A program made the position numbers and the translations under genes. This document shows positions 1 to 9,606 of a stretch of DNA of 64,000 nucleotides, piece after piece; position 1 is the stretch's first letter; each line of letters starts with the position of its first letter. This stretch comes from Prevotella sp. E9-3 (lineage in GTDB: Bacteria; Bacteroidota; Bacteroidia; Bacteroidales; Bacteroidaceae). The notes under the pieces were generated by a model. It made no database searches, had not been told where the DNA came from, and worked only from the letters and a program-made list of their open reading frames with translations. Location of the stretch: positions 3,162,001 to 3,226,000 of the forward strand of contig NZ_CP091786.1 in the NCBI RefSeq assembly GCF_022024015.1, read 5' to 3'.

Positions 1-59
1 CAAGCTCGGCTATAATTATAACAATTCTCGGATATATTTTACCAATAATTAGTTTTAGT

Positions 60-341
60 GACAAAGAAACGAAGAATTGGGGCGGAACAGAACTCATGTT
101 GGACCGCAAAAGAAAGCACGCTGAAATAAATTATAGCTAAAATTCAGAAAATTATAGCTATAATCGGGGAAATTATAGCTATAATTTGTTTTAGAGTATA
201 TCGCGCTGCTGGCAAAGAGAACAAAAACTGGGACGTAACAGAACGGCTATCGAGCTGCAACAGAAATAAGGCTGAAATAAATTTTGGCCATTATTCATTG
301 AATTTTGGCCAAAATTTGAAAAATAATGGCCAAAATTTATT
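60..341. repeat. Two tandem 151-bp units with phased palindromes
   Basis: Two diverged units lie 151 bp apart. The markers CGGAACAGAAC at 83 and CGTAACAGAAC at 234 show the offset, as does GCTGAAATAAATT just before each array. Each unit ends in three 16-bp near-palindromes at an exact 21-bp period: 129, 150 and 171 with core TATAGCTATA, and 280, 301 and 322 with core TTTGGCCAAA or a variant. The spacers are 5 bp and not conserved. The first and third elements of the second unit are exact reverse complements of each other. No protein-coding gene is visible in 1-699. The function is unknown; phased protein-binding sites or a small structured RNA are both possible. Confidence 0.8.
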
Positions 342-422
342 TTAACAGTTATAGCGTTGACCCGTGATAAATGATTTTTTGCCACGCAATATTAACAAAA
401 AAGCAAAAACTTTTTAATTCTA

Positions 423-454
423 TTTGGATATTAAAAGAAGATTTTCTATTTTTG
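423..454 (+). promoter_or_regulatory. Bacteroidetes-type promoter for the first secreted protein
   Basis: TTTG at 423-426, a 20-bp spacer and TATTTTTG at 447-454 match the Bacteroidetes -33/-7 consensus. It lies downstream of the palindrome units and would start an mRNA near 461, leaving a leader of about 240 nt before the start codon at 700. Confidence 0.65.
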
Positions 455-460
455 CAACTT

Positions 461-699
461 GAATAGTAATATAGCAGAAACTACATAACTCATAATATTT
501 ACCACAAATTACTAACGAATTCCTTTTAAATAGAAGAGAAAACATCCTGTGCCCTATTCTGGCCTTACCACTAAGACTGGGAGGCAGCAATAAGAGGTCC
601 GCAGACGGGCACTACCAATAACTAAAACTACAATTCAAAACTTCAACCATGCGCTAACGGACCGGAAGGCGCAAACATTATTACTAATAAAAACATAAC
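461..699 (+). other. Long, possibly structured 5' leader
   Basis: Predicted untranslated leader of the gene at 700. GTGCCC at 549-554 can pair with GGGCAC at 607-612, enclosing a weaker inner helix between a GCCT-TA-CCA arm and a TGG-GA-GGC arm. A two-codon ORF (ATG CGC TAA) lies at 649-657. I recognise no known riboswitch class. The other leaders in this cluster are much shorter. Confidence 0.35.
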
Positions 700-3582
700 A
701 TGAAAAGAAATTTACTTAAATCCGCACTATTAGCACTGATGGTGTTAGTAGGAGGAAATGCTTGGGCTCAAGCCACCACCTATTTCTCGCAGGATTACGA
801 GGCTGACGGTGCTACTGCCGACTGGACAACCGGCACAGCTGGCCGTTTCACGCCAGTTATTCTGGAAGATGACGGAAACCACTACTTGTCTGTAGATCAA
901 GGAACAAGACAAAACAACGGTTGCGTCCTTACAAGCACCAGTCTGCAGGACAAAGTAGCAGCTGGCACAGACTTCACCATGACATTCGACGTGAAGATTG
1001 GTTCGTCAAATAATCAGTCACCTGTAGAGTTTAACATCTATGATGCTGCTAACAGCGCAAAGATTCTCGGACTGGTGGCAACGGGTGTAAATGCAACCGA
1101 ATACATCATCAATGGCAATAGCACCCAGAAGGCTGCCATCTCTGCCGGTAGCAAAGGTATTTCCGACCTAACTTGGATGGAAGTCAAGCTGAGCCGCAAT
1201 GGATCGCTGACTTATCTCACCATCACCGACAAGGCTACGAGCAGCGTTGTGTTCGCGCGTGACATGATCACAACTCTGAGCGAGACCGGTGGCCTGGGAA
1301 AAATGCAGTTCATTACAAAACGCTACAATGCCAACTTCGCCATTGACAATGTCGTGGTACGCGAGATTCAGGATGGCGATGTTCCCGCAGCTACTCCTAC
1401 CAACTACACCATCAAGTTTGTTGACCAAAGCAGCAACACCATCAAGAATGACGTTGTAATAGGCACAATTGTAGGCACAGAAGTGTCGGCTGCAGCCGAT
1501 TATACTGCTGCAATCTATGTTAACGACAAAAAGTATATCTACGTTTCTGGTAACAATGCCATCACCACAGTTGAGAACGAAGCCAACAATGTCATTACCT
1601 TAGTATTCCGCGAGGCTGCCACATGGAACTACACCGTTAATGCAACCGGTGCTGAGTCGGCTGTCATCAAGGAACTTGCCTCGGGTAAAGCTTTCGAAGA
1701 AGACGCTGTCACAGTGCCTTATCCTCTTTATATCAATGTTAATGGCACACTGTGGACAAAGGAAGCTACCAATCAAGAGTATCGTGCATCAGTGATTCTA
1801 AACAACGAGAACACAGTTGCCAACTGGGCATACACTGCCACAGAAAAAAACAATGTTATTTACTGCTCTGAGGGTGAAGACATCAGCGGAATGACGATCA
1901 GCACAAACGGCAACCTCCCCATCCGTGGATCTAACGCAAAGGGTGGAGTATCTTCTGAAGATGTCGTCATCACCACTCTGTCCGCAGGCAAATATAAACT
2001 GCACGTAGGAACATTCACCAGTAAGAGCAGTGAACAGAATATATATATTGGCTATGGTGAGACTCAGATTGCATTCGCATCTAAGGGCAACCTGTCCGAG
2101 ACAGCATCAAACGAGATTGTACTGACTGCCGAGACCGAAATCAAGTATTTCGGCACCACCAGCTCGGCCGATGCCCAGCTTGACTACCTCTGGATTGAGA
2201 AGACTGGCGACATTTTCGATCCTGAAACTGCTATCGTTAACCCCAGCTTCGAAGCCGACGGCGAGAAAGCTGCATCTAACGGTGCTTTAGAACTGACAGG
2301 CTGGACCTTTGATGGTGTAGGCACACAGTTCAATAACACCGAGCTTCGCCCTGCAGGATCTGAAAGCACCACATCACAGTTCGGTACCTCCGATCCAAGC
2401 GAGGGTAACTATTCACTCTTCATCCGCCAGGGATGGAATGGCAATGGCAACGTAATTACTTTGACATCTGATGCCATGGCAACTCTTCCCGCTGGTGCTT
2501 ATATCCTCTCAGTGGACTACAAGCAGTACTATAGCTATGACAAAGACAATCAGGCAAATCAGAACACCAAACTTGGTCTTTCAGTTGTTGACGGCGAAAA
2601 TACAGTCGCTTCAACTACCTCGCCTGCTGCCGATGGTGTAATAGGCGGTAATGTAAACACCTATTTCAACGACACTGACTGGAGCACGTTGGAACTGCCA
2701 TTCACTCTTGATCAGGAACTTGTTGACGGCAATGTGGTCATCACTTTCAATATGTGTGGCGCCCGCCGTTCTGACTTCTTCGTTGACAACGTGAAACTGA
2801 TTCAGGTTCCTGCCATCGACGGTGCTCTTGCCGAGCTTAAGAAGGCTATTGACGCTGCTCAGGCACTGGCCGATTCTTACGCTATTGGCGAAGTAATGTT
2901 TACCTATCCTGCAACAGAGATTACTCCTCTCACCAATGCTATATCTACTGCTCAGGGAGTCTATGATGCCGCAGAATCTGTAGATGCTGTGACCACTGCA
3001 ACCCAGACTCTGAATGCATTTGTTGCTACATTTGCTCCTGCAATGAACAAGCCTGAGGCTGACAAGACTTACACCTTCCGACTCCGTCTTGATGTCGAGA
3101 CTCCTCTCTACATGGCACTTGCTGAAAGCGGTATCACCATCGCCGAGCAGGCCACTGCTTTGAAATTTATTGAGACCGAGAACAATGGCGAATACTACCT
3201 GTCAAATGCAGACGGCACTCTCTTCGTAGGTCTGGCAGGAAACAATGCATGGACCATGTCAACAGCTGCCGACAAAAAGGCTGCTTGGACATTCACAGCT
3301 CTGCCCGATGGTGCTCATCGCATCAACAACCTCGTTACCAAAGGTCGTTTTGTAGGTACTAATGCCGCAGAGAAAGAAGCCGGTAAGCCTTGCTATGCTG
3401 ACAAGCAGACCAGCAACGGAAACGTGGATTGGATTATCGAAGTTACCAAAATTCCTACTGGCATCAAGACCATGAAGGCAGGTCGTGAGTCTGAGGAAAT
3501 CTACAACCTGAACGGACAGAAGGTGATGAAGGCTCAGAAGGGTCTGTACATCATCAATGGCAAGAAGGTGGTGGTCAAGTAA
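700..3582 (+). CDS. Large secreted modular protein with C-terminal sorting tail
   Basis: A 960-residue protein of unknown function with a clear signal peptide (about residues 1-25, ending near AWAQA). The N-terminal part looks like a beta-sandwich, possibly concanavalin/LamG-like. A carbohydrate-binding-like segment starts near residue 510 (IVNPSFEADG). A helical FIVAR-like stretch rich in Ala follows near 710-790. The last 30 residues (core YNLNGQKV, GLYIINGKK) look like the secretion sorting tail common in Prevotella. No catalytic motif is recognised. It is probably exported and surface-attached or released. It shares its FIVAR-like region and its entire 3' end with the next gene, so the two are partial paralogues. 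Confidence 0.75.
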   Translation: MKRNLLKSALLALMVLVGGNAWAQATTYFSQDYEADGATADWTTGTAGRFTPVILEDDGNHYLSVDQGTRQNNGCVLTSTSLQDKVAAGTDFTMTFDVKIGSSNNQSPVEFNIYDAANSAKILGLVATGVNATEYIINGNSTQKAAISAGSKGISDLTWMEVKLSRNGSLTYLTITDKATSSVVFARDMITTLSETGGLGKMQFITKRYNANFAIDNVVVREIQDGDVPAATPTNYTIKFVDQSSNTIKNDVVIGTIVGTEVSAAADYTAAIYVNDKKYIYVSGNNAITTVENEANNVITLVFREAATWNYTVNATGAESAVIKELASGKAFEEDAVTVPYPLYINVNGTLWTKEATNQEYRASVILNNENTVANWAYTATEKNNVIYCSEGEDISGMTISTNGNLPIRGSNAKGGVSSEDVVITTLSAGKYKLHVGTFTSKSSEQNIYIGYGETQIAFASKGNLSETASNEIVLTAETEIKYFGTTSSADAQLDYLWIEKTGDIFDPETAIVNPSFEADGEKAASNGALELTGWTFDGVGTQFNNTELRPAGSESTTSQFGTSDPSEGNYSLFIRQGWNGNGNVITLTSDAMATLPAGAYILSVDYKQYYSYDKDNQANQNTKLGLSVVDGENTVASTTSPAADGVIGGNVNTYFNDTDWSTLELPFTLDQELVDGNVVITFNMCGARRSDFFVDNVKLIQVPAIDGALAELKKAIDAAQALADSYAIGEVMFTYPATEITPLTNAISTAQGVYDAAESVDAVTTATQTLNAFVATFAPAMNKPEADKTYTFRLRLDVETPLYMALAESGITIAEQATALKFIETENNGEYYLSNADGTLFVGLAGNNAWTMSTAADKKAAWTFTALPDGAHRINNLVTKGRFVGTNAAEKEAGKPCYADKQTSNGNVDWIIEVTKIPTGIKTMKAGRESEEIYNLNGQKVMKAQKGLYIINGKKVVVK

Positions 3583-3584
3583 AA

Positions 3585-3613
3585 CCCCTCCCCTAACCCC
3601 TCCCGAAGGAGGG
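3585..3613 (+). repeat. C-rich imperfect palindromic repeat (solitary copy)
   Basis: Directly after the stop codon: two CCCCT blocks, the core AACCCCTCCC and a GGAGGG closing arm. The same family is found at 7007-7035 and forms both ends of the DUF559 unit at 17301-17803. It resembles REP- or MITE-like elements. Confidence 0.7.
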
Positions 3614-3623
3614 AAATATAAAG

Positions 3624-3660
3624 CGGCACTCATTGCAGAAGCGATGAGTGCCGTTTTTTT
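3624..3660 (+). terminator. Rho-independent terminator of the GCGGCACTCAT family
   Basis: A 13-bp stem pairs 3624-3636 with 3641-3653 around an AGAA loop and is followed by seven T. Nearly the same hairpin follows the next three secreted genes. Confidence 0.9.
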
Positions 3661-3730
3661 GCAGTGAAGCACGAAATGTAAAAAAACAATAAATAACAGA
3701 CGTCATATTATCACTTATCACATTTTTTTG

Positions 3731-3738
3731 TATCTTTG
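3731..3738 (+). promoter_or_regulatory. Probable -7 element
   Basis: TATCTTTG matches the Bacteroidetes -7 consensus TAnnTTTG about 110 bp before the next start codon. No convincing -33 element is seen at the expected distance. Confidence 0.45.
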
Positions 3739-3848
3739 CCCTGAAGTGTGGGCCTACAGAAAGTCCCAACCGACTAATAACCTATTTTTCTCTCTCGCTA
3801 CTTATTATATATATAATACATTTATTATTAACTTAAACTAATTATTTT

Positions 3849-6800
3849 ATGAAGAAAACATTACGTTTTATGCTCGTCAGTCTGCTGACGATGCTGTGTG
3901 GAACAGTGATGGCAGAGCAGGTTACCATGAAGTACTCTGGTACTACAACAACAAACATGACCTGCGATGGCAACGAAGCTGCCACGTTTGGCCTTAATGC
4001 CAGCGAATGGTCTGTAACCGCAGATAAGGGTGCAGGCTCCAATGCTCCTGGCTTAAACAAAGCTGGCGATTTCCGTTTATATTGGCACGCTGCCGGTTCT
4101 AATACCATTACCGTGTCATCACTTACAGAAGCCACCATCAACAACATCTCAATGACATTCAATGGAACTTCTTACAGCAAAGTTACGGTGACTGTAAATG
4201 GAAATCCCGTAACAGCCGATGATGAAGGAGTTTACACCATCAACAGCACATCGTTCGTACTGGGCAATGGTAACACTTCGAATGTGCAAGTTCGCATCAA
4301 AGAAGTAGTTATCGACTACACACCTGCAGGCAGCCCGTCTGACACCCGCACAGAAACAACCATCAGTGCAGGTAACAACCAAGAGGGTATCGTGGGCACT
4401 ACGATGAACCTGCCCGCTGCAGTAGTAAAGGCTGGCGAGACCGCTATCGATGGGGCCGTCGTCACCTGGACCAGCAGCGACGTAGAAGTAGCCAAAATTG
4501 ATGGTACAACCCTGCAACTGCTTAAAGCAGGCACAGCAACCATTACAGCATCGTTTGAGGGTGATGAAAACTACAAGCCCTGCCAGGATAGCTTCACGCT
4601 GACTGTCAAGGAAGCTCCTGTCAACATTGCAAATATCGCTGCTGCTACAGCACTTGAGAATAACAAGGAGTTCATCTTCACCGGTGAGGCTCTCGTGGTG
4701 GCCAAGCCTACCGCTAAGTACGTGTACGTCAAGGATGCTACCGGCTCAAGCCTCATCTATGACACAACGGGCGAGAAGACCACAGCCGCTGAGGTGGGTA
4801 AGACTATTGCTGCTAACTGGACAGGAAAAGTGAGTATTTACAAAAATCTGTTCGAGCTCGTTCCCGACAATGCCCTCGTGATGAAGGATGGCGACGCCGC
4901 TGAGGTGACCTATCCGGAGGTGACTGCTGCTGACATCACGGCAGAGCACATTAACGAGGTGGTGACGCTGAAGGGCATCACCGGCTACACCGTTGACGGA
5001 AATAATCTGACTATCAACATCGGCGAGACCGAGATTGTCGGCTACAACCAATTCGGTCTGGAGATTGCCGCCGCCGAGGAAGGCAAGACCTACGAAATGG
5101 TAGGAGCTATCAGCTGCTATAACAGCAATATCCAGTTCCAACCTATTGAGATTAAGGAAGAGGCAGGAATTGAAGTACCAGAAATTGTGAATGCCGGATT
5201 CAACCCCGAGGCTGATCCCCTCGGCTGGGACAAAGTCACTTCAGCGCAGTACTATGATCTCGGCATGGGCCTCATCGGTACCTATCAGGTACGCGGTGAA
5301 CACCCTGCAGCCACCGTTGACGAGACCCACCTCGCTACGGAGTTCGCTGCTGGTTTGGAGTGCCGCTGGCAGACCAACTATGCAGCTTTCACGCAGACTA
5401 CTGCTGAGCTGCCCGCAGGCTCTTACAAACTGACCTTCGACGTGGAGAACACCAATGCCACCACCACAAAAGCCAACTATGAGAACCGCTTCTTTGTGAA
5501 GGTAGGCGAGACCACATACACCGACGAGAGCACGGAATGGATGGACGGCAAGAGTGCATGGACCACCCACACCATCGCCTTCACTCTCACCGAGGCCAGC
5601 CCCATCACCATCAGCCTGGGCTACGGAACCGGCTCTAACAACTTTGGAGTTGGCAACACGCCTGCCCTCTTCGTCAGCCACCTGACGCTGGAAGCTATCA
5701 ATTCGATCGAAATAGCATTGATCGATCTCCAAGCTGCTATCGATGCTGCTCAGGCAAAGGCTGCTACCTACACTGTCGGTGAGGCGTTATTCACCTATGC
5801 TGAGAGCGAAATCAAGCCGCTGAACGATGCTATTGCAACAGCCCAGGCTGCCTACACTGCTGCCGAGTCTGCCGAAGCCGTGAAGAGCGCCACGGAGACC
5901 CTGAACGCATTTGTTGCTACATTTGCTCCTGCAATGAACAAGCCTGAGGTCAACAAGGAGTACACCATCATTAACAAAGCTACAAGCCTCATGCTGAGTG
6001 TAGCTAATGGAAAGGTTTCAATCGAGAACAAGGCTATCGTACTCTTCACAGAAGTAGAAGGCGGATGGGTGATCTCTAACAATGCTGAGACTCCTGAGTA
6101 CATTCTCAAAACTTCTGAAGATAACTGGACATTGTCAACTACCACAACCAAGGAAGATGCATACGTTGTAAACTTCAACCTTGCAGATGGTGCTTACACC
6201 ATTCAGGGTGCTAAGGGTCTGTTTGGTACCGACAACACCGCTGCCGGTTCTGCTATATATGCAAACAAGGCTGTAGCCAACAACGGTCTGTGGACCATCG
6301 AAGAGTGGGTAGAGAAGAGCGACCTTGATATTGCAAAAGATCAGGCTCTGGCCACAATCAATGCTCTGCCCGTAGGCAATAAGTTGTTCTACTACATTGA
6401 AAACGACATCAATACTTGTATAACTAATGTAAACAATGCAACAACGATAGATGAAGTAAACAGCGCTGTTGCTACTGCCAAGGCTTCACAGAACCTGCCT
6501 GTTGCAGACGAGGAGTACTGCATCCTGAATAAGGCTGCAAACAGCCTGATGCTCAATGTAGCCGACAACAGCGTGAATATTGCAAAATTCGCAACAATCC
6601 ACATCATCGGTGTAGAAGGCGGATGGGTAATTTCGAATGCAGATAAATCGGCTTATATCTTCAAGACCACTGGCAACAACTGGACTCTGGAAAATACTAA
6701 CGACATCGCTAACGCATACGTTGTGAACTTCAACATCGTTGATGGCGGATACACCATCCAAGGTGCTAAGGGTCTGTTCGGTACTGACAGTACAGATGAA

Positions 6801-7004
6801 GGCTCTGCAGTATATGCAGACAAGAATCTGCAAAAGAACGGTCTGTGGGATATCGTAACTAAGGCAGAAGGCAAGGTTACTGGTATCGAGACCATGAAGG
6901 CTGAGACTGCTCAGAAGGGTATCTTCAACCTGAACGGACAGAAGGTGATGAAGGCTCAGAAGGGTCTGTACATCATCAATGGAAAGAAGGTGGTGGTGAA
7001 GTAA
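3849..7004 (+). CDS. Large secreted protein with Ig-like, OB-like and duplicated C-terminal modules
   Basis: A 1051-residue protein with a signal peptide (about 1-22). A bacterial Ig-like domain at roughly 165-260 shows the typical VTWTSSD and AGTATITA motifs. It is followed by an OB-fold-like segment (about 260-440), a carbohydrate-binding-like region, a FIVAR-like helix region (about 620-690) and a tandem duplication of about 155 residues (each copy with EGGWVIS and TIQGAKGLFGTD). The last 27 residues equal the sorting tail of the preceding protein. No catalytic motif is seen, so an adhesin or substrate-binding role is a guess. It has its own promoter and terminator. Confidence 0.75.
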   Translation: MKKTLRFMLVSLLTMLCGTVMAEQVTMKYSGTTTTNMTCDGNEAATFGLNASEWSVTADKGAGSNAPGLNKAGDFRLYWHAAGSNTITVSSLTEATINNISMTFNGTSYSKVTVTVNGNPVTADDEGVYTINSTSFVLGNGNTSNVQVRIKEVVIDYTPAGSPSDTRTETTISAGNNQEGIVGTTMNLPAAVVKAGETAIDGAVVTWTSSDVEVAKIDGTTLQLLKAGTATITASFEGDENYKPCQDSFTLTVKEAPVNIANIAAATALENNKEFIFTGEALVVAKPTAKYVYVKDATGSSLIYDTTGEKTTAAEVGKTIAANWTGKVSIYKNLFELVPDNALVMKDGDAAEVTYPEVTAADITAEHINEVVTLKGITGYTVDGNNLTINIGETEIVGYNQFGLEIAAAEEGKTYEMVGAISCYNSNIQFQPIEIKEEAGIEVPEIVNAGFNPEADPLGWDKVTSAQYYDLGMGLIGTYQVRGEHPAATVDETHLATEFAAGLECRWQTNYAAFTQTTAELPAGSYKLTFDVENTNATTTKANYENRFFVKVGETTYTDESTEWMDGKSAWTTHTIAFTLTEASPITISLGYGTGSNNFGVGNTPALFVSHLTLEAINSIEIALIDLQAAIDAAQAKAATYTVGEALFTYAESEIKPLNDAIATAQAAYTAAESAEAVKSATETLNAFVATFAPAMNKPEVNKEYTIINKATSLMLSVANGKVSIENKAIVLFTEVEGGWVISNNAETPEYILKTSEDNWTLSTTTTKEDAYVVNFNLADGAYTIQGAKGLFGTDNTAAGSAIYANKAVANNGLWTIEEWVEKSDLDIAKDQALATINALPVGNKLFYYIENDINTCITNVNNATTIDEVNSAVATAKASQNLPVADEEYCILNKAANSLMLNVADNSVNIAKFATIHIIGVEGGWVISNADKSAYIFKTTGNNWTLENTNDIANAYVVNFNIVDGGYTIQGAKGLFGTDSTDEGSAVYADKNLQKNGLWDIVTKAEGKVTGIETMKAETAQKGIFNLNGQKVMKAQKGLYIINGKKVVVK

Positions 7005-7006
7005 AA

Positions 7007-7035
7007 CCCCTCCCCTAACCCCTCCCGAGGGAGGG
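7007..7035 (+). repeat. C-rich imperfect palindromic repeat (solitary copy)
   Basis: Nearly identical to the copy at 3585-3613 and also placed right after a stop codon. It is part of a block of about 130 bp shared by the two genes. Confidence 0.7.
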
Positions 7036-7044
7036 AAATATAAA

Positions 7045-7080
7045 GCGGCACTCATTGCATGGAAGAGCGGTGAGTGCCGC
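7045..7080 (+). terminator. Terminator-like hairpin of the GCGGCACTCAT family
   Basis: GCGGCACTCATTGC pairs with GCGGTGAGTGCCGC across an 8-nt loop. Only a weak T run follows, so termination may be less efficient than at 3624. Confidence 0.75.
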
Positions 7081-7130
7081 TTGCTGTTTAAAGGAATAAG
7101 GGCTATGATTATTCAAAATATAGAGTAATG

Positions 7131-7162
7131 TTTGTTCAAATCAATAATTTGTAGTACTTTTG
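7131..7162 (+). promoter_or_regulatory. Promoter of the first C10 protease
   Basis: TTTG at 7131-7134, a 20-bp spacer and TACTTTTG at 7155-7162. A start near 7168 gives a leader of about 45 nt. Confidence 0.75.
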
Positions 7163-7213
7163 CAGCCGGACAATGATTCAAAATTACCCAAAATTACCAA
7201 CCTTATTATTTAA

Positions 7214-9562
7214 ATGAAGAAATCATTATTCTTATTGATTAGCCTGCTGCTATGCCAGCTGACATGGGCTGACAATGTGACGAAAGAAGAGGCTATAGAA
7301 AAAGCCCAACTGTTTCTGAACGGAAGAGCACCACATAATAGTGCTTTCAGACTGCGCGCTCCCGGCGTTCAGCCTCAACTAAAACTGGCAAAGGCCGAGA
7401 AACATTTCTATGTGTTCAACGTAGACAATGAAGAAGGCTTTGTGGTGGTGAGCGGCAACGACCAGACACCTGCCATCTTAGGCTATTGCGATGAAGGTTC
7501 GTTCAACACTGAAGAGATGCCTGAGAACATGAAGGCATGGCTGCAGGGATATGCCGACCAGTTGGAATGGCTGGAGAAGCATCCAAACGCTGCTGTCAAA
7601 GCTCCACAACTGGACAACCACGAAGCCATTGCTCCAATGCTGACAACGACATGGAACCAAGGCGCACCATACAACAACCTCTGCCCATTAGATAATGGTG
7701 AGCGTTCGCTAACTGGTTGTGTGGCTACAGCTATGGCTCAGGTGATGGCCTATCATAAGTATCCTGCCAGAACCAAGAAGACGATTCCCGGCTACACCAC
7801 TGAGACGAAGAAAATCAGTGTGAGTTCCATCGGTATGACGACCATCAACTGGAACAATATGCAGAACAACTATACCGGCAGCGAGACAAGCACCCAGAAA
7901 ACGGCTGTGGCCAAACTGATGCAACTGTGCGGAACTTCCGTAAAGATGGATTACACTGCAAACAGTAGCGGTACCTTTTCAGAGGTTGTAGCCGATGCCT
8001 TCAAAAACTACTTTGACTATGATGCCGCAACCACTTTGTATTATCGTGATGACTTTCGCGCACGCGAGTGGGACAATATTATATATAATGAACTGGCCAA
8101 CAATCGTCCGGTGTACTATGCCGGACAGTCAATAGGCGGAGGTCATGCATTCGTGATAGACGGTTACGACAAGGACGGACTGTACCACGTGAACTGGGGA
8201 TGGGGCGGAAGCAGCAACAACTATTTCCTTCTTTCTATCCTCGATTCAGGCAACAACAGCGGTGCTGGTGCCAGTTCGAGTACCGATGGCTATAGCTTCA
8301 GCCAGAGTGCCTTAATCGGCGCCCAGCCCAACACTGGCCAGCCGTTTGAAGAGGAAGTAGTGATGAGCATCAGAGGCATCAAAGCAAAAACCACAACCGT
8401 GACAAAGAGCAATGGTACATTCTATCTGAAGGTTAATGCTGATGGAGTATATAATATCACCGGCAGTACCTATACGTTCAACGTAGGACTGGGCATATTC
8501 AATGAAAACGGAGAACTGAAATATGCTGAATACAATTTCGATTCAGAAGTGCAAAGCGGATGGGGATGGAACAGTCTGGAATTAGAAATTAATGTGCCCG
8601 CCCTACCCGACGGCACCTATGAGATTACTGCCATAAGCCGTGAAGACGGCGCACAGGAATGGAACCGCAACAAAGGCGGAAACTTAATATTCCTCACCGC
8701 TACCATAGCAGGCAACGAGATGACTGTATCCAATTCTGAAATAGACTTGGACGGAGCTATCGAAGTAAGCGGAAATATGGAAGTGGGTAGCAAGCTGAAA
8801 TCAGTTACTACCTTCAAGAATAACGGTTCGTTTTTCCACGAAACGCTCTTCCTGAGAGTGAACGGCGAGAATGTGGGTGCACAAAACTTTGAAGTGAATG
8901 CCGGCAAGAGCGAGACAATGGAGATGAGTTTCACTCCAAAGAGCGAAGGCGAAAACGAACTGGAAGTGGGCTACTTCACCTGGAACTATAACCAGAATAC
9001 TGGCTGGGAGGAAGTGTTCCACAAGACGGCCTCAACAACCATAACTGTGCTCCCGGCCAAGAGCTATACCTTGAAATTCAGCAACGGAAAAGTGACCAAT
9101 GCCGTAAGCAACATAATCAATGACAATGTGGCCAAACTGCAGGTAACGGTTCGCAACAATGGCAGTAATGACTATAATGATGTGATCAGAACCTATATTC
9201 TGAAAGAAGGTGACAACAACTATTACTACTCTGAAGGATCAATAGAGACTGCGTTAGAACTGGAGACAGGCAAGTCGAAGACCATCACTATTGATGCTCC
9301 ACTTACCTCCAACGGCAAGTATTGGTTTATCATCGTTTACAAAACCAATGGCAACTTTATTGAAATAGGCGATTCGCAAAAACGGTATGGCGACCTGTTT
9401 GGCTATACAGTAACGATTCCCGAAGAGGTTTCTGCTATCAGCGAAACGATGGCAGAGGTGAAGGCAAAAGACAAGGCAATATACAGCCTCAGCGGCCAAA
9501 GGGTAAAGAAAGCCCAAAAGGGCCTCTACATCATTGACGGCAAAAAGACTATAAGACTATAG
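7214..9562 (+). CDS. Secreted C10 cysteine protease (streptopain/interpain-like)
   Basis: A 782-residue protein with signal peptide (1-19) and an inhibitory propeptide containing the Spi-like segment FYVFNVDNEEGFVVVSG. The catalytic domain has the nucleophile Cys169 in LTGCVATAMAQ, His311 in GGGHAFVIDGYD and the motif HVNWGWGG. Beta-sandwich repeats follow (about 380-720), and the tail ends in the GLYIIDGKK sorting signal. By family this is a papain-fold endopeptidase activated by self-cleavage; interpain A of Prevotella intermedia is the best-known relative from this genus. It has its own promoter and a tandem paralogue downstream. The substrate cannot be told from sequence. Confidence 0.92.
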   Translation: MKKSLFLLISLLLCQLTWADNVTKEEAIEKAQLFLNGRAPHNSAFRLRAPGVQPQLKLAKAEKHFYVFNVDNEEGFVVVSGNDQTPAILGYCDEGSFNTEEMPENMKAWLQGYADQLEWLEKHPNAAVKAPQLDNHEAIAPMLTTTWNQGAPYNNLCPLDNGERSLTGCVATAMAQVMAYHKYPARTKKTIPGYTTETKKISVSSIGMTTINWNNMQNNYTGSETSTQKTAVAKLMQLCGTSVKMDYTANSSGTFSEVVADAFKNYFDYDAATTLYYRDDFRAREWDNIIYNELANNRPVYYAGQSIGGGHAFVIDGYDKDGLYHVNWGWGGSSNNYFLLSILDSGNNSGAGASSSTDGYSFSQSALIGAQPNTGQPFEEEVVMSIRGIKAKTTTVTKSNGTFYLKVNADGVYNITGSTYTFNVGLGIFNENGELKYAEYNFDSEVQSGWGWNSLELEINVPALPDGTYEITAISREDGAQEWNRNKGGNLIFLTATIAGNEMTVSNSEIDLDGAIEVSGNMEVGSKLKSVTTFKNNGSFFHETLFLRVNGENVGAQNFEVNAGKSETMEMSFTPKSEGENELEVGYFTWNYNQNTGWEEVFHKTASTTITVLPAKSYTLKFSNGKVTNAVSNIINDNVAKLQVTVRNNGSNDYNDVIRTYILKEGDNNYYYSEGSIETALELETGKSKTITIDAPLTSNGKYWFIIVYKTNGNFIEIGDSQKRYGDLFGYTVTIPEEVSAISETMAEVKAKDKAIYSLSGQRVKKAQKGLYIIDGKKTIRL

Positions 9563-9596
9563 GAACTATAGATACTATAGGAACTATAGATACTAT
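9561..9596 (+). repeat. Tandem 18-bp direct repeat
   Basis: Two exact copies of an 18-bp unit beginning AGGAACTATAG (9561-9578 and 9579-9596). The first overlaps the last two bases of the stop codon. It sits directly before the terminator. Confidence 0.8.
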
Positions 9597-9606
9597 AAAA
9601 AAAACA

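Noticed and set aside
129..337. CRISPR-like repeat array
   Set aside because: Only three copies per array, spacers of 5 bp, palindromic units and no cas genes. The period fits helical phasing instead.
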